Source: Prosapia bicincta
Taxonomy: Eukaryota > Arthropoda > Insecta > Hemiptera > Cercopidae
NCBI GenBank assembly: GCA_036971475.1
Contig: JBAIZL010000001.1
Coordinates: 153,858,544 to 153,922,543 of the forward strand
Direction of reading: 5' to 3'
Length of the DNA stretch: 64,000 bases
Each line of letters begins with the position of its first letter. Positions within the stretch are counted from its first letter, which is position 1. Below the pieces are notes generated by a model. The model was not told where the DNA came from, ran no database searches, and saw nothing but the letters and a program-made list of their open reading frames with translations. Both the position numbers and the translations under genes were made by a program. Positions 36,823-49,200 of this stretch are shown here, piece after piece.

Positions 36823-39683
36823 TAGATAAATTCACCTGTGTGCTCTCTGAGCTTGCTTGGTAGTGAACCTTTCAGAACAGTGCTTTTTGTGCCTAATGCT
36901 TTAATGTTGAAAAGTAATATCTTTCGGTTGGGTAATCAGTGAGAACCCTACCAGCAACATTATTGCACAATATACCATCCCTTATTGTGGTTTAATGAAT
37001 TGTAGAGGCCTTGTGGACGAGTAGAATCCTTCACCTTCCTAAATTAGCAGCACTCAGAACTCTATCGAAGCTGCTACTTGTAACAATAACCTCAATACGC
37101 GGTGGAAAGTTTAAAGATTTTTGATTAACTTTCCATTGTTTTTCAACATTAATAAGTATATAATATATAACACAGGTGTTCTCCTAGATTTACGCTTATT
37201 TTTGTAAAAAAAATTAGTTGATTTTTTTGTGGAGAATCTCCATTTGTACAATCTTTAAAAAATTGTAAAGATGTTTTCTTTTGATTTTTGTGTATTAAAG
37301 AAAATTTGTTTTGTTGCAGGTAATGTTTGGTTGATGTCATCTTTGGAACCTTCAATGGCTTTAAAACAGGTTTATGTGAGATTCTTATCAATTAATTATA
37401 TTTCTAGTAAAACTAAGGCCTAAGTAATTTACTAACCAAAATGTAGAAGGTGTTACTCACGTGAGCGATGATCGGATTAAAGTGCTCTTTAGGGCTTGTT
37501 TGCACTTTATACAAAAAATACAATAATGATACCTTAGGGCTATGCACCGGATTCATAACCCACCATGTCCTTTGTCTACAATGTTCTAAATGAACATGAG
37601 TTTAAAAACGTCAAGTTTAATATTATATATTCTATTATCAAAATATGGCAGGCCTACAATTAGAGTTGGAATGGTGAAAGTTGCTTTCCATGACAAAAAA
37701 GTATTACATTTAATGAGCAATAGATAGATACACATATACGTGCGAAATCTTACACAATTAATTTATTTTTGACGAATCCGGAGATACTGTGAAGTAACTA
37801 AAAGATTGAAAGGCTATTTTATTTTAAAAGTACGGGGAACCTCTAGCGGTTTTGTTCTTTTAACACGGCCAAAACATAATTTACATGTATACAATTTTAC
37901 TATTTTTAATACCATACAACTGTAAGTTACAAAAGCTAGTTTTAAAACATTAAAGTTGAAAACATTTTACCAGTTATTTTAAATTATTGTGATTTTCATT
38001 ACTCTTGTATAAACTTTTATTTTTGAAAGGGTAATTCATTTGATTGGCTTGAATAATTGTACATTGCGGCTTATTTCCATCATATGGTTTAATCTAAGTT
38101 TAGATTTTCATAACATTTATTTCAGTTCTTAAAATTTTGAAAACATCAGTTGTTATTTAGTTTTACTATAAGATACTGATAATCATATTTTCTCAATCTT
38201 TTGAGAAAACATATTTTATGAGGAAAAGTATATATTGTATAAGTTACAGAACTAAAAATAGTTTTTCACAAAGTACTAATGATTTGCAGTTAAACAATTT
38301 GAAAATACAATTGTACTGAATTTGGCACGATCTAGTTGCACGTTTCGCCGCCAGATAGCGCCAAGCTGCTGGAAAACTAATGTTGAATTATTCTCTTTCA
38401 TATCAACAAATCTCATATATGTAAAATGCTTATAGTGTCTGGTACCTGTGATATTTGTTTTCTTTGTTTATGATCTCGATTATTGTTGTATAATATTTTC
38501 TAGTGTTTCTCTTGAAAAACTAATTGAAATTAGTACTACATACTGTTTTTTTTAGAACAGTCTGTAATATTTAAAAATGAAAAACCCTTTTATAAACCAT
38601 GTGCTTAGAAATGTTTTTACTCTAAATATTTTTTTTTAAATGTGTTGAATGTGAATTTGTAAAACAAATGGCGATTTTCCCCCATTTTTTATTTTAAAGA
38701 ATAATTACGTAGGCCTATTGTTTATGCAAAGATTTAAAAGGTGGAATTCAGTTTTAATATACAGATGTGTTTTTGTTATTGGCAGTTAGAAATTTATTTT
38801 TATGCCTAAGAATGAACAGCAAATTCGAACTCGATTACTCGCGCTAATAAATGTGAGAATGGAAAATAGCAAAGTTATGAAATAACATATTTATAATTAC
38901 AATACTCATCTCCGTATGCATTGCAAGAATTGTTAATTGTGTGAGATATCCTTTATTATCATACATGCAAGTGTTAAACGTCACGGAAGTTACCAGGAGC
39001 ATCAGAGTTACAGCCCAGAGGGCCAGGTGGTGGAACCTGAGAAAAGAGTCTCTGGAAATCATATTTGATGCTTCTGTGGTACTTAAAATACAATTATTTT
39101 GTTGTTAAAAATTAAACAAATGTAGTAAACCAATCACCAAGAATGAATAGTTTTGTATCAAAATGCGACAGAAATAATACAAACTTCTCATTTGTATACT
39201 CATGTAAGTGTTTTATAATTTGTCGAGTACTTTCGTTCCACACAAATAATTTCCACCATTTCTGATTCGTAATAAAGGAGTAACGGTTAATATGTTTCTT
39301 ACAAAGCTAGTACGTTTGGGAGACACTTGCCCCTATGGCCCTAAATACCAGTGCATCTTGAAGGAAAGAAATATGAACACTTTAAAAAAGTCTATAGGAT
39401 AATCTGTTGAGTACGATTTACTTTCCTAAGCCTTCAGAAATGTAAACTATTTATTCGCTTGTGGAAACATTGTTGTCTAGAAACGTCTCAGTAGGGGTGG
39501 GTTACTTTAGTAGTCCCATAAATCTACTGAGTCTGGCTGTAGTCATTTATTAACAAGTCTAACAGCAGGCTGTTGCGGACTGTACACTGTACCATCTCAT
39601 TAAGTTATACATGAGAGCTATACACGTTATTTGGGAACATGGATCGCCTTTTAAACAACAATGTCACCCTCTGAAGTATTACA
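36823..39683. other. AT-rich unique DNA; one exon candidate
   Basis: Mostly very AT-rich. ORF 37149-37391 (-) is unrecognised. The patch at 38965-39062 stands out by composition and is listed separately. Confidence 0.55.
38965..39062 (-). other. candidate signal-peptide exon
   Basis: The minus-strand frame begins with ATG at 39062 and reads as a textbook secretion signal: a basic, Phe-rich n-region (MISRDSFLRFHH), a hydrophobic core (LALWAVTLMLLVTSV) and a polar end (TFNTC). A GTATGA donor follows after TTGCAT (exon end 38965). An internal CTTTTCTCAG (acceptor-like) at 39037-39046 would allow a second-exon reading beginning at 39036. The patch is clearly more GC-rich than its surroundings, as exons are in such genomes. 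No downstream exon was recognised, so the mature protein is unknown. The open frame runs on to 38844 without a domain. Confidence 0.3.
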
Positions 39684-39691
39684 GTCTAAGC
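39684..39691. repeat. left 8-bp target-site duplication of the hAT element
   Basis: GTCTAAGC immediately before the CAGGGGTCC element tip. An identical copy follows the right tip. Eight bases is the diagnostic length for hAT transposons. Confidence 0.9.
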
Positions 39692-40548
39692 CAGGGGTCC
39701 TCACTAGGAATACTTTGAGAGCCAAAAATTTTGCATACAATTTTCCTGAGGGCCGCAAGTACAAGAGGCACTAAATAACTGACAAACAATATGATTATAA
39801 CATACGTTTATTACATTACCAACATAAATAAACTGTTTTGCACATAAAAAAGTTTGAATATTTTTTTTTTTTACTTAGTTAATTCTTTGAAGTTGATGGG
39901 CGAAATCTTTCACAGTCCTCTAATATGGCATCTATGTTGGCAGGTTGGGCAGAAACTGAAATTCTTAAAATGTTCTCAACATTCTCACTTGTTAGCTTAG
40001 ATCTGTACTTGTTTTTTACAAACTTCAGCTTACTGAAAAAACACAATATTTTCTGAGCACATTCAAGTAAGTTAGGAAATTTGTCCTTTTCAACAACCCT
40101 CCAAAACTCATAGTGAGCTTTATTCTTCATCTTTTCTTCAAAAATACTTTTGAGTTCCGTATCGTTGTGAAGATAGATTAATTCATTTTTCAAATCCCTA
40201 GCTTCATATCCAAAAGCAGAAAGATGAGTTACATTAGCTGGTTTCATTGCCCATGGATTTTCACCAAGCGAAATGGTTCCTGATACTTCCTGACGTCACT
40301 AAACCTCTGAGACATTTCTTCCTTCAGGTCTTTCAACAGTTTTAGTAAATCGCAGTTTTTAACTTCAGTAGTTTGAGTAATTAATTAAGTTTAGTAAAAC
40401 AACGACAGATTTTCAAAACACTCAGTAAATAAATATAATATTTTTTAAGTTATAAAATATTTTGACTTCAATCCTAACCGTCTAAGGGCCGCAAAAAATC
40501 GTCCCGAGGGCCGCATGCGGCCCGCGGGCCGCGTAGTGAGGATGCCTG
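39692..40548 (-). mobile_element. 857-bp non-autonomous hAT DNA transposon
   Basis: The ends are CAGGGGTCCTCACTA on the left and, inverted, CAGGCATCCTCACTA on the right: 13 of 15 match, and both are typical of Charlie-like hAT ends. Subterminal GGGCCGC repeats are present on both sides, with a GC-rich palindrome-like cluster at 40505-40533. Perfect 8-bp GTCTAAGC duplications flank it. The interior keeps only the 3' part of the transposase on the minus strand, so the element is internally deleted. Full-length relatives are several kilobases. The GC-rich ends contrast with the AT-rich host DNA. Confidence 0.92.
39879..40385 (-). pseudogene. hAT transposase, C-terminal dimerisation domain (broken)
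   Basis: The longest frame (39879-40247, 122 codons) includes KNELIYLHNDTELKSIFEEK, FPNLLECAQKIL, KFVKNKYRSKLTSENVENIL and a Ser/Thr-rich end. This is the hAT C-terminal domain as found in ZBED- and GTF2IRD2-like transposase-derived proteins. One base appears lost near 40262: the region before it continues in another frame with LLKLLKDLKEEMSQRFSDVR, then the expected Asn-Pro-Trp segment in the first frame. In addition, about ten residues usually found between the CFF and SKLKF segments, including the conserved Cys-Glu, seem missing in frame. No DDE catalytic core is present. It cannot be an active transposase. Confidence 0.85.
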
Positions 40549-40556
40549 GTCTAAGC
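40549..40556. repeat. right 8-bp target-site duplication of the hAT element
   Basis: GTCTAAGC, identical to 39684-39691. Confidence 0.9.
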
Positions 40557-43235
40557 TGTAAGACCTATGAAACCAGTAGTGTAGAAGTATGATATTTTGT
40601 GTGGAAGTTTAGACACAGAAATAGAAAAGAAACTTTACTTCCAATGGTGTATGGGGAGTATATTGAAGCAAGTACAGGTTTGATGAGATTTACAGATGTT
40701 TTGATGAGTACATGTTTGTACTCAGATTTATAGGTTTTGCAACATGGAGAAATAAGAACGGAATCTTTGGAATGTGGTTAAAGGAATATAAAATGGTAAG
40801 AATTAAAAGTGTTGAATGGATGAATAAAATGATATTAACTCGGTGTTAAAAAAGATAGGTGTTGAATGTAAAGTATAAAAGGTGTTGATAAAAAAATAAA
40901 GGAATTTGGTCTTTGTAACAAGAAGTAAAGAACAGTGAAGTCCTTTGTGTGAAAAATATTGAATGAGTGTATTAAATAAATAAAAGCGTGATGCTGAAAT
41001 CTGTATGTATTAACAAAGTAAAAAAAAACTACTGAAATAGTTTTAAATGTGGAATGAAGTGAAAAATGTAGATCGTTAAATAAATACACGAAATGGCAAA
41101 TAATCTAGTTAAGACTTAATTAAATTTGCCATCTGAAGGACGAGCATCCAATTTAAGATAGCCTTTTCCTATTTCCACATGGTTTCATCCTAAAGGAGGA
41201 TTTTCATCTTTAAAATGTTGTCTTCAGCTGTTTCTTTTTTTGTAAAGTCTAATATTTCTTTCAACATTTCTACAGAGTGAAGCATAGGACAAATATGCAC
41301 CTCATTTTCATTTTTATATACGTAATTTAATCATTAAAAGTACGTTTGTAATAAAAATATTTTTTGGATTTTCATGGAAAGGATATTTGGGTTGAAATAA
41401 ACGATTTATTTATCGATCTATATAATCTTTTATTGTAAGAGTAAATAGGAGATGGTTTTTAAGGTTTATTTTGTAATTTATTTAAATATTTTATTAAAAT
41501 TGCATATATAACTTTCATCAAATATTACCAATAGATGTAAAGAATTTCACATGTCTTTTTACTAAAAGTCATGTCTTTTGGAAAACATAGTCTTTTTTTA
41601 ATTTAATTGTAGAAGAAAAATGTAATTTTGTTTTCAAGATGAGAATATTTTTGGAAACAAAAATGATTTTGTTTACAAGGTGTTTATATAAGTTTGATTC
41701 TTCAATGAATACGAGCGATTTAAATTTTGTTACTAATTACAGAATTTATTTAATTTCGATAAAACGCTACAAAATAGAGATAAATATTGTCAGTCTTTGC
41801 ATAAAGCATTCTTTTTTCAACCAAGCCTACGGTTCATTCTTACGTTACACTTAAATGGATTACCTGAACTGTCATAACATCACAAATCAATACAGTTACG
41901 TAATTCACCGTTCTAAAAGTGAGACGCCTTCATTCTGTTCAATATGCAAAACCCGCAATACGCTGCTGCTATTATATTGCATTGATTGATTCAATGGCGC
42001 TATGCAGTATTCTTCACCGTCAGTTTCAGAAATTATACTACTTTTTTATTACCTTTATGAAATTAAATTATTATTTATATTTTACTAAAATTCAGAATTA
42101 GGATGTACTGATACAATAAGATAGACCTGGTTTTAATGATTTTATTTTTCAGTGAGTAAATAATATGTACTCCTTTATTATTAGTTTTACGTTAAACAAA
42201 TACCATGTTCTGCTCGTTACAACTTTTAAATGTAATTTACCCACATACATTTGTATGAAATTTATCTAACGATGTTCGAATATTTCTTTTGTCAAACTGA
42301 AAGAATGTTTTTTTTTAAATTTAGCACAAGTTTAAGTTTTCATTATTTGTTTGGTTTTCAGAATTGATTTTTTTAAAGAAAATTTAAATTGAAATATCCT
42401 GTTTACTTTTGAAACCCTGATATCATGCTATTGATGTTGTAAAAGGTATCTAATATTTGGTTTTATACTTATATAATGCATTTAAGAAAAATGATTTTAT
42501 AGTATATTTATTTTAAAAATAATGTATTATTATTCAGAATCGCTATTGTGCATGCCTGTTTGCGTGTCTGTAAGTATTTGTTTCTACTGTTGTAGTTTTA
42601 CACAAAATATCGTTAGGACAGAATTTCCTGGCAAAAATCTAGTATCTTTTTAAAATGATCTATACTATTCTATATAAGTGTTCTTTATTACCAATAAAAT
42701 GTGGCGAATTGTTGACACATCTTTGTTATTGTCCGTGTTATTAATCAAGTGCAAGTTATACGAGCGTATCCTTCTTACCATTGAATTTGCAGTATTTATT
42801 TGTTGAAATGTTTAGTCCATTATACTGTTATCGGCTATGAATATGAAGGGATTGTGAATAATATATAGGATTAGGGTAGGGACATAAGCCCACTGTGCAG
42901 GGCCTCATACCTCAGCAGAATCATTAGGAAATGGCCACCTGTTACGCTTCTTTACAGTTATATAATTTCAATATTACTCTCTAATTCACTAAACTTTATA
43001 AATGTCGGTAGTTGTCGTCTTTAGAAAAATGCGTTAGTTTTTACTAAATATGTTGAAAATATGACTAGTTTCGAGTATAAGTCCATTTGTATTACTAGAC
43101 TGTAGTTGTGCTCATTACAAAAAAGTACATAGAACATTTTTAAATGCAAAACCTATCCACTTTTAATCAATTGTTTATCAATTTCGAATCGTTCATATTT
43201 CAAGTTAACAAAAAAAATTTATAAAGGATGAAAGT
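40557..43235. other. AT-rich unique DNA; no supported gene
   Basis: ORFs 40835-41089 (-), 41639-41854 (+) and 41919-42101 (+) are low-complexity or unrecognised. A small, less AT-rich patch at 42870-42950 has no identifiable content. Confidence 0.6.
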
Positions 43236-46200
43236 GCAACATAATTTATCTTTCGAGCATTACATTCACTTTGCTTTAGATGACTAATAATTAATGCTTC
43301 GCATATTGCATTTACTTTGCTCTAGGGGCCATCAATTTTTTTATATAACCATTCCCTAATACTTATGCTTCGCGTATTATATTTACTTTGCTCTAGGTGC
43401 AATCAACTTCTTTATATAACCATTCCCTAATAGATATGCTTCGCGTATTATATTTACTTTGCTCTAGATGCCATCAACTTTTTTATATAACCATTCCCTA
43501 ATACTTATGCTTCGCGTATTATATTTACTTTGCTCTAGGTGCAATCAACTTCTTTATATAACCATTCCCTAATAGATATGCTTCGCGTATTATATTTACT
43601 TTGCTCTAGGTGCCATCAACTTTTTTATATAACCATTCCCTAATACTTATGCTTCGCGTATTATATTTACTTTGCTCTAGGTGCAATCAACTTCTTTATA
43701 TAACCATTCCCTAATACTTATGCTTCGCGTATTATATTTACTTTGCTCTAGGTGCAATCAACTTCTTTATATAACCATTCCCTAATACTTATGCTTCGCG
43801 TATTATATTTACTTTGCTCTAGGTGCCATCAACTTTTTTATATAACCATTCCCTAATACTTATGCTTCGCGTATTATATTTACTTTGCTCTAGGTGCAAT
43901 CAACTTCTTTATATAACCATTCCCTAATAGATATGCTTCGCGTATTGCATTTACTTTACTCTAGATGCCATCAACGTTTTTATATAACCATTCCCTAATA
44001 CTTATGCTTCGCGTATTATATTTACTTTGCTCTAGATGCCATCAACTTTTTTATATAACCATTCCCTAATACTTATGCTTCGCGTATTATATTTACTTTG
44101 CTCTAGATGCCATCAACTTTTTTATATAACCATTCCCTAATACTTATGCTTCGCGTATTGCATTTACTTTGCTCTAGATGCCATCAACTTTTTTATATAA
44201 CCATTCCCTAATACTTATGCTTCGCGTATTATATTTACTTTGCTCTAGATGCCATCAACGTCTTTATGTAACCATTCCCTAATACTTATGCTTCGCGTAT
44301 TATATTTACTTTGCTCTAGATGCCATCAACTTTTTTATATAACCATTCCCTAATACTTATGCTTCGCGTATTATATTTACTTTGCTCTAGATGCCATCAA
44401 CTTTTTTATATAACCATTCCCTAATACTTATGCTTCGCGTATTATATTTACTTTGCTCCAGATGCCATCAACTTTTTTATATAACCATTCCCTAATACTT
44501 ATGCTTCGCGTATTATATTTACTTTGCTCTAGGTGCAATCAACTTCTTTATATAACCATTCCCTAATAGATATGCTTCGCGTATTGCATTTACTTTACTC
44601 TAGATGCCATCAACTTCTTTATATAACCATTTCCTAATAATTAATGCTTCGCGTATTATATTTACTTTGCTCTAGGTGCCATCAACGTCTTTATGTAACC
44701 ATTCCCTAATACTTATGCTTCGCGTATTGCATTTACTTTACTCTAGATGCCATCAACTTTTTTATATAACCATTCCCTAATACTTATGCTTCGCGTATTA
44801 TATTTACTTTGCTCTAGGTGCCATCAACGTCTTTATGTAACCATTCCCTAATAGATATGCTTCGCGTATTGCATTTACTTTACTCTAGATGCCATCAACT
44901 TTTTTATATAACCATTCCCTAATACTTATGCTTCGCGTATTATATTTACTTTGCTCTAGGTGCCATCAACGTCTTTATGTAACCATTCCCTAATACTTAT
45001 GCTTCGCGTATTATATTTACTTTGCTCTAGATGCCATCAACTTTTTTATATAACCATTTCCTAATAATTAATGCTTCGCGTATTATATTTACTTTGCTCT
45101 AGATGCCATCAACTTTTTTATATAACCATTTCCTAATAATTAATGCTTCGCGTATTATATTTACTTTGCTCTAGATGCCATCAACTTTTTTATATAACCA
45201 TTTCCTAATAATTAATGCTTCGCGTATTATATTTACTTTGCTCTAGATGCCATCAACTTTTTTATATAACCATTCCCTAATACTTATGCTTCGCGTATTG
45301 CATTTACTTTGCTCTAGATGCCATCAACTTTTTTATATAACCATTCCCTAATACTTATGCTTCGCGTATTATATTTACTTTGCTCTAGATGCCATCAACG
45401 TCTTTATGTAACCATTCCCTAATACTTATGCTTCGCGTATTATATTTACTTTGCTCTAGATGCCATCAACTTTTTTATATAACCATTCCCTAATACTTAT
45501 GCTTCGCGTATTATATTTACTTTGCTCTAGATGCCATCAACTTTTTTATATAACCATTCCCTAATACTTATGCTTCGCGTATTATATTTACTTTGCTCCA
45601 GATGCCATCAACTTTTTTATATAACCATTCCCTAATACTTATGCTTCGCGTATTATATTTACTTTGCTCTAGGTGCAATCAACTTCTTTATATAACCATT
45701 CCCTAATAGATATGCTTCGCGTATTGCATTTACTTTACTCTAGATGCCATCAACTTCTTTATATAACCATTTCCTAATAATTAATGCTTCGCGTATTATA
45801 TTTACTTTGCTCTAGGTGCCATCAACGTCTTTATGTAACCATTCCCTAATACTTATGCTTCGCGTATTGCATTTACTTTACTCTAGATGCCATCAACTTT
45901 TTTATATAACCATTCCCTAATACTTATGCTTCGCGTATTATATTTACTTTGCTCTAGGTGCCATCAACGTCTTTATGTAACCATTCCCTAATAGATATGC
46001 TTCGCGTATTGCATTTACTTTACTCTAGATGCCATCAACTTTTTTATATAACCATTCCCTAATACTTATGCTTCGCGTATTATATTTACTTTGCTCTAGG
46101 TGCCATCAACGTCTTTATGTAACCATTCCCTAATACTTATGCTTCGCGTATTATATTTACTTTGCTCTAGATGCCATCAACTTTTTTATATAACCATTTC

Positions 46201-49200
46201 CTAATAATTAATGCTTCGCGTATTATATTTACTTTGCTCTAGATGCCATCAACTTTTTTATATAACCATTTCCTAATAATTAATGCTTCGCGTATTATAT
46301 TTACTTTGCTCTAGATGCCATCAACTTTTTTATATAACCATTTCCTAATAATTAATGCTTCGCGTATTATATTTACTTTGCTCTAGATGCCATCAACTTT
46401 TTTATATAACCATTTCCTAATAATTAATGCTTCGCGTATTGCATTTACTTTACTCTAGATGCCATCAACTTTTTTATATAACCATTTCCTAATAATTAAT
46501 GCTTCGCGTATTATATTTACTTTGCTCTAGATGCCATCAACTTTTTTATATAACCATTTCCTAATAATTAATGCTTCGCGTATTATATTTACTTTGCTCT
46601 AGGTGCCATCAACGTCTTTATGTAACCATTCCCTAATACTTATGCTTCGCGTATTATATTTACTTTGCTCTAGATGCCATCAACTTTTTTATATAACCAT
46701 TTCCTAAAAATTAATGCTTCGCGTATTGCATTTACTTTACTCTAGATGCCATCAACTTTTTTATATAACCATTTCCTAATAATTAATGCTTCGCGTATTA
46801 TATTTACTTTGCTCTAGATGCCATCAACTTTTTTATATAACCATTTCCTAATAATTAATGCTTCGCGTATTATATTTACTTTGCTCTAGGTGCCATCAAC
46901 GTCTTTATGTAACCATTCCCTAATACTTATGCTTCGCGTATTATATTTACTTTGCTCTAGATGCCATCAACTTTTTTATATAACCATTTCCTAATAATTA
47001 ATGCTTCGCGTATTATATTTACTTTGCTCTAGATGCCATCAACTTTTTTATATAACCATTTCCTAATAATTAATGCTTCGCGTATTATATTTACTTTGCT
47101 CTAGATGCCATCAACTTTTTTATATAACCATTTCCTAATAATTAATGCTTCGCGTATTATATTTACTTTGCTCTAGATGCCATCAACTTTTTTATATAAC
47201 CATTTCCTAATACTTATGCTTCGCGTATTGCATTTACTTTGCTCTAGGTGCAATCAACTTCTTTATATAACCATTCCCTAATACTTATGCTTCGCGTATT
47301 GCATTTACTTTACTCTAGATGCCATCAACTTTTTTATATAACCATTCCCTAATAGATATGCTTCGCGTATTATATTTACTTTGCTCTAGATGCCATCAAC
47401 TTTTTTATATAACCATTCCCTAATAGATATGCTTCGCGTATTATATTTACTTTGCTCTAGATGCCATCAACATTTTTATATAACCATTTCCTAATAATTA
47501 ATGCTTCGCGTATTATATTTACTTTGCTCTAGATGCCATCAACTTTTTTATATAACCATTCCCTAATACTTATGCTTCGCGTATTATATTTACTTTGCTC
47601 TAGGTGCAATCAACTTTTTTATATAACCATTTCCTAATACTTATGCTTCGCGTATTGCATTTACTTTGCTCTAGATGCCATCAACTTTTTTATATAACCA
47701 TTTCCTAATACTTATGCTTCGCGTATTATATTTACTTTGCTCTAGATGCCATCAACTTTTTTATATAACCATTCCCTAATACTTATGCTTCGCGTATTAT
47801 ATTTACTTTGCTCTAGGTGCAATCAACTTTTTTATATAACCATTTCCTAATACTTATGCTTCGTGTATTGCATTTACTTTGCTCTAGGTGCAATCAACTT
47901 CTTTATATAACCATTCCCTAATACTTATGCTTCGCGTATTATATTTACTTTGCTCTAGGTGCAATCAACTTTTTTATATAACCATTCCCTAATACTTATG
48001 CTTCGCGTATTATATTTACTTTGCTCTAGGTGCAATCAACTTTTTTATATAACCATTTCCTAATACTTATGCTTCGCGTATTATATTTACTTTGCTCTAG
48101 ATGCCATCAACTTTTTTATATAACCATTCCCTAATACTTATGCTTCGCGTATTATATTTACTTTGCTCTAGGTGCAATCAACTTTTTTATATAACCATTT
48201 CCTAATACTTATGCTTCGTGTATTGCATTTACTTTGCTCTAGGTGCAATCAACTTCTTTATATAACCATTCCCTAATACTTATGCTTCGCGTATTATATT
48301 TACTTTGCTCTAGGTGCAATCAACTTTTTTATATAACCATTCCCTAATACTTATGCTTCGCGTATTATATTTACTTTGCTCTAGGTGCAATCAATTTTTT
48401 TTATAACCATTTCCTAATACTTATGCTTCGTGTATTGCATTTACTTTGCTCTAGGTGCAATCAACTTCTTTATATAACCATTCCCTAATACTTATGCTTC
48501 GCGTATTATATTTACTTTGCTCTAGGTGCAATCAACTTTTTTATATAACCATTTCCTAATACTTATGCTTCGTGTATTGCATTTACTTTGCTCTAGGTGC
48601 AATCAACTTCTTTATATAACCATTCCCTAATAGATATGCTTCGCGTATTATATTTACTTTGCTCTAGGTGCAATCAACTTCTTTATATAACCATTCCCTA
48701 ATACTTATGCTTCGCGTATTATATTTACTTTGCTCTAGATGCCATCAACTTTTTTATATAACCATTCCCTAATACTTATGCTTCGCGTATTATATTTACT
48801 TTGCTCTAGATGCCATCAACTTTTTTATATAACCATTCCCTAATACTTATGCTTCGCGTATTGCATTTACTTTGCTCTAGATGCCATCAACTTTTTTATA
48901 TAACCATTTCCTAATACTTATGCTTCGCGTATTATATTTACTTTGCTCTAGATGCCATCAACTTTTTTATATAACCATTCCCTAATACTTATGCTTCGCG
49001 TATTGTATTTACTTTGCTCTAGGTGCCATCAACGTCTTTATGTAACCATTCCCTAATAGATATGCTTCGCGTATTATATTTACTTTGCTCTAGATGCCAT
49101 CAACTTTTTTATATAACCATTCCCTAATACTTATGCTTCGCGTATTGCATTTACTTTGCTCTAGATGCCATCAACTTTTTTATATAACCATTTCCTAATA

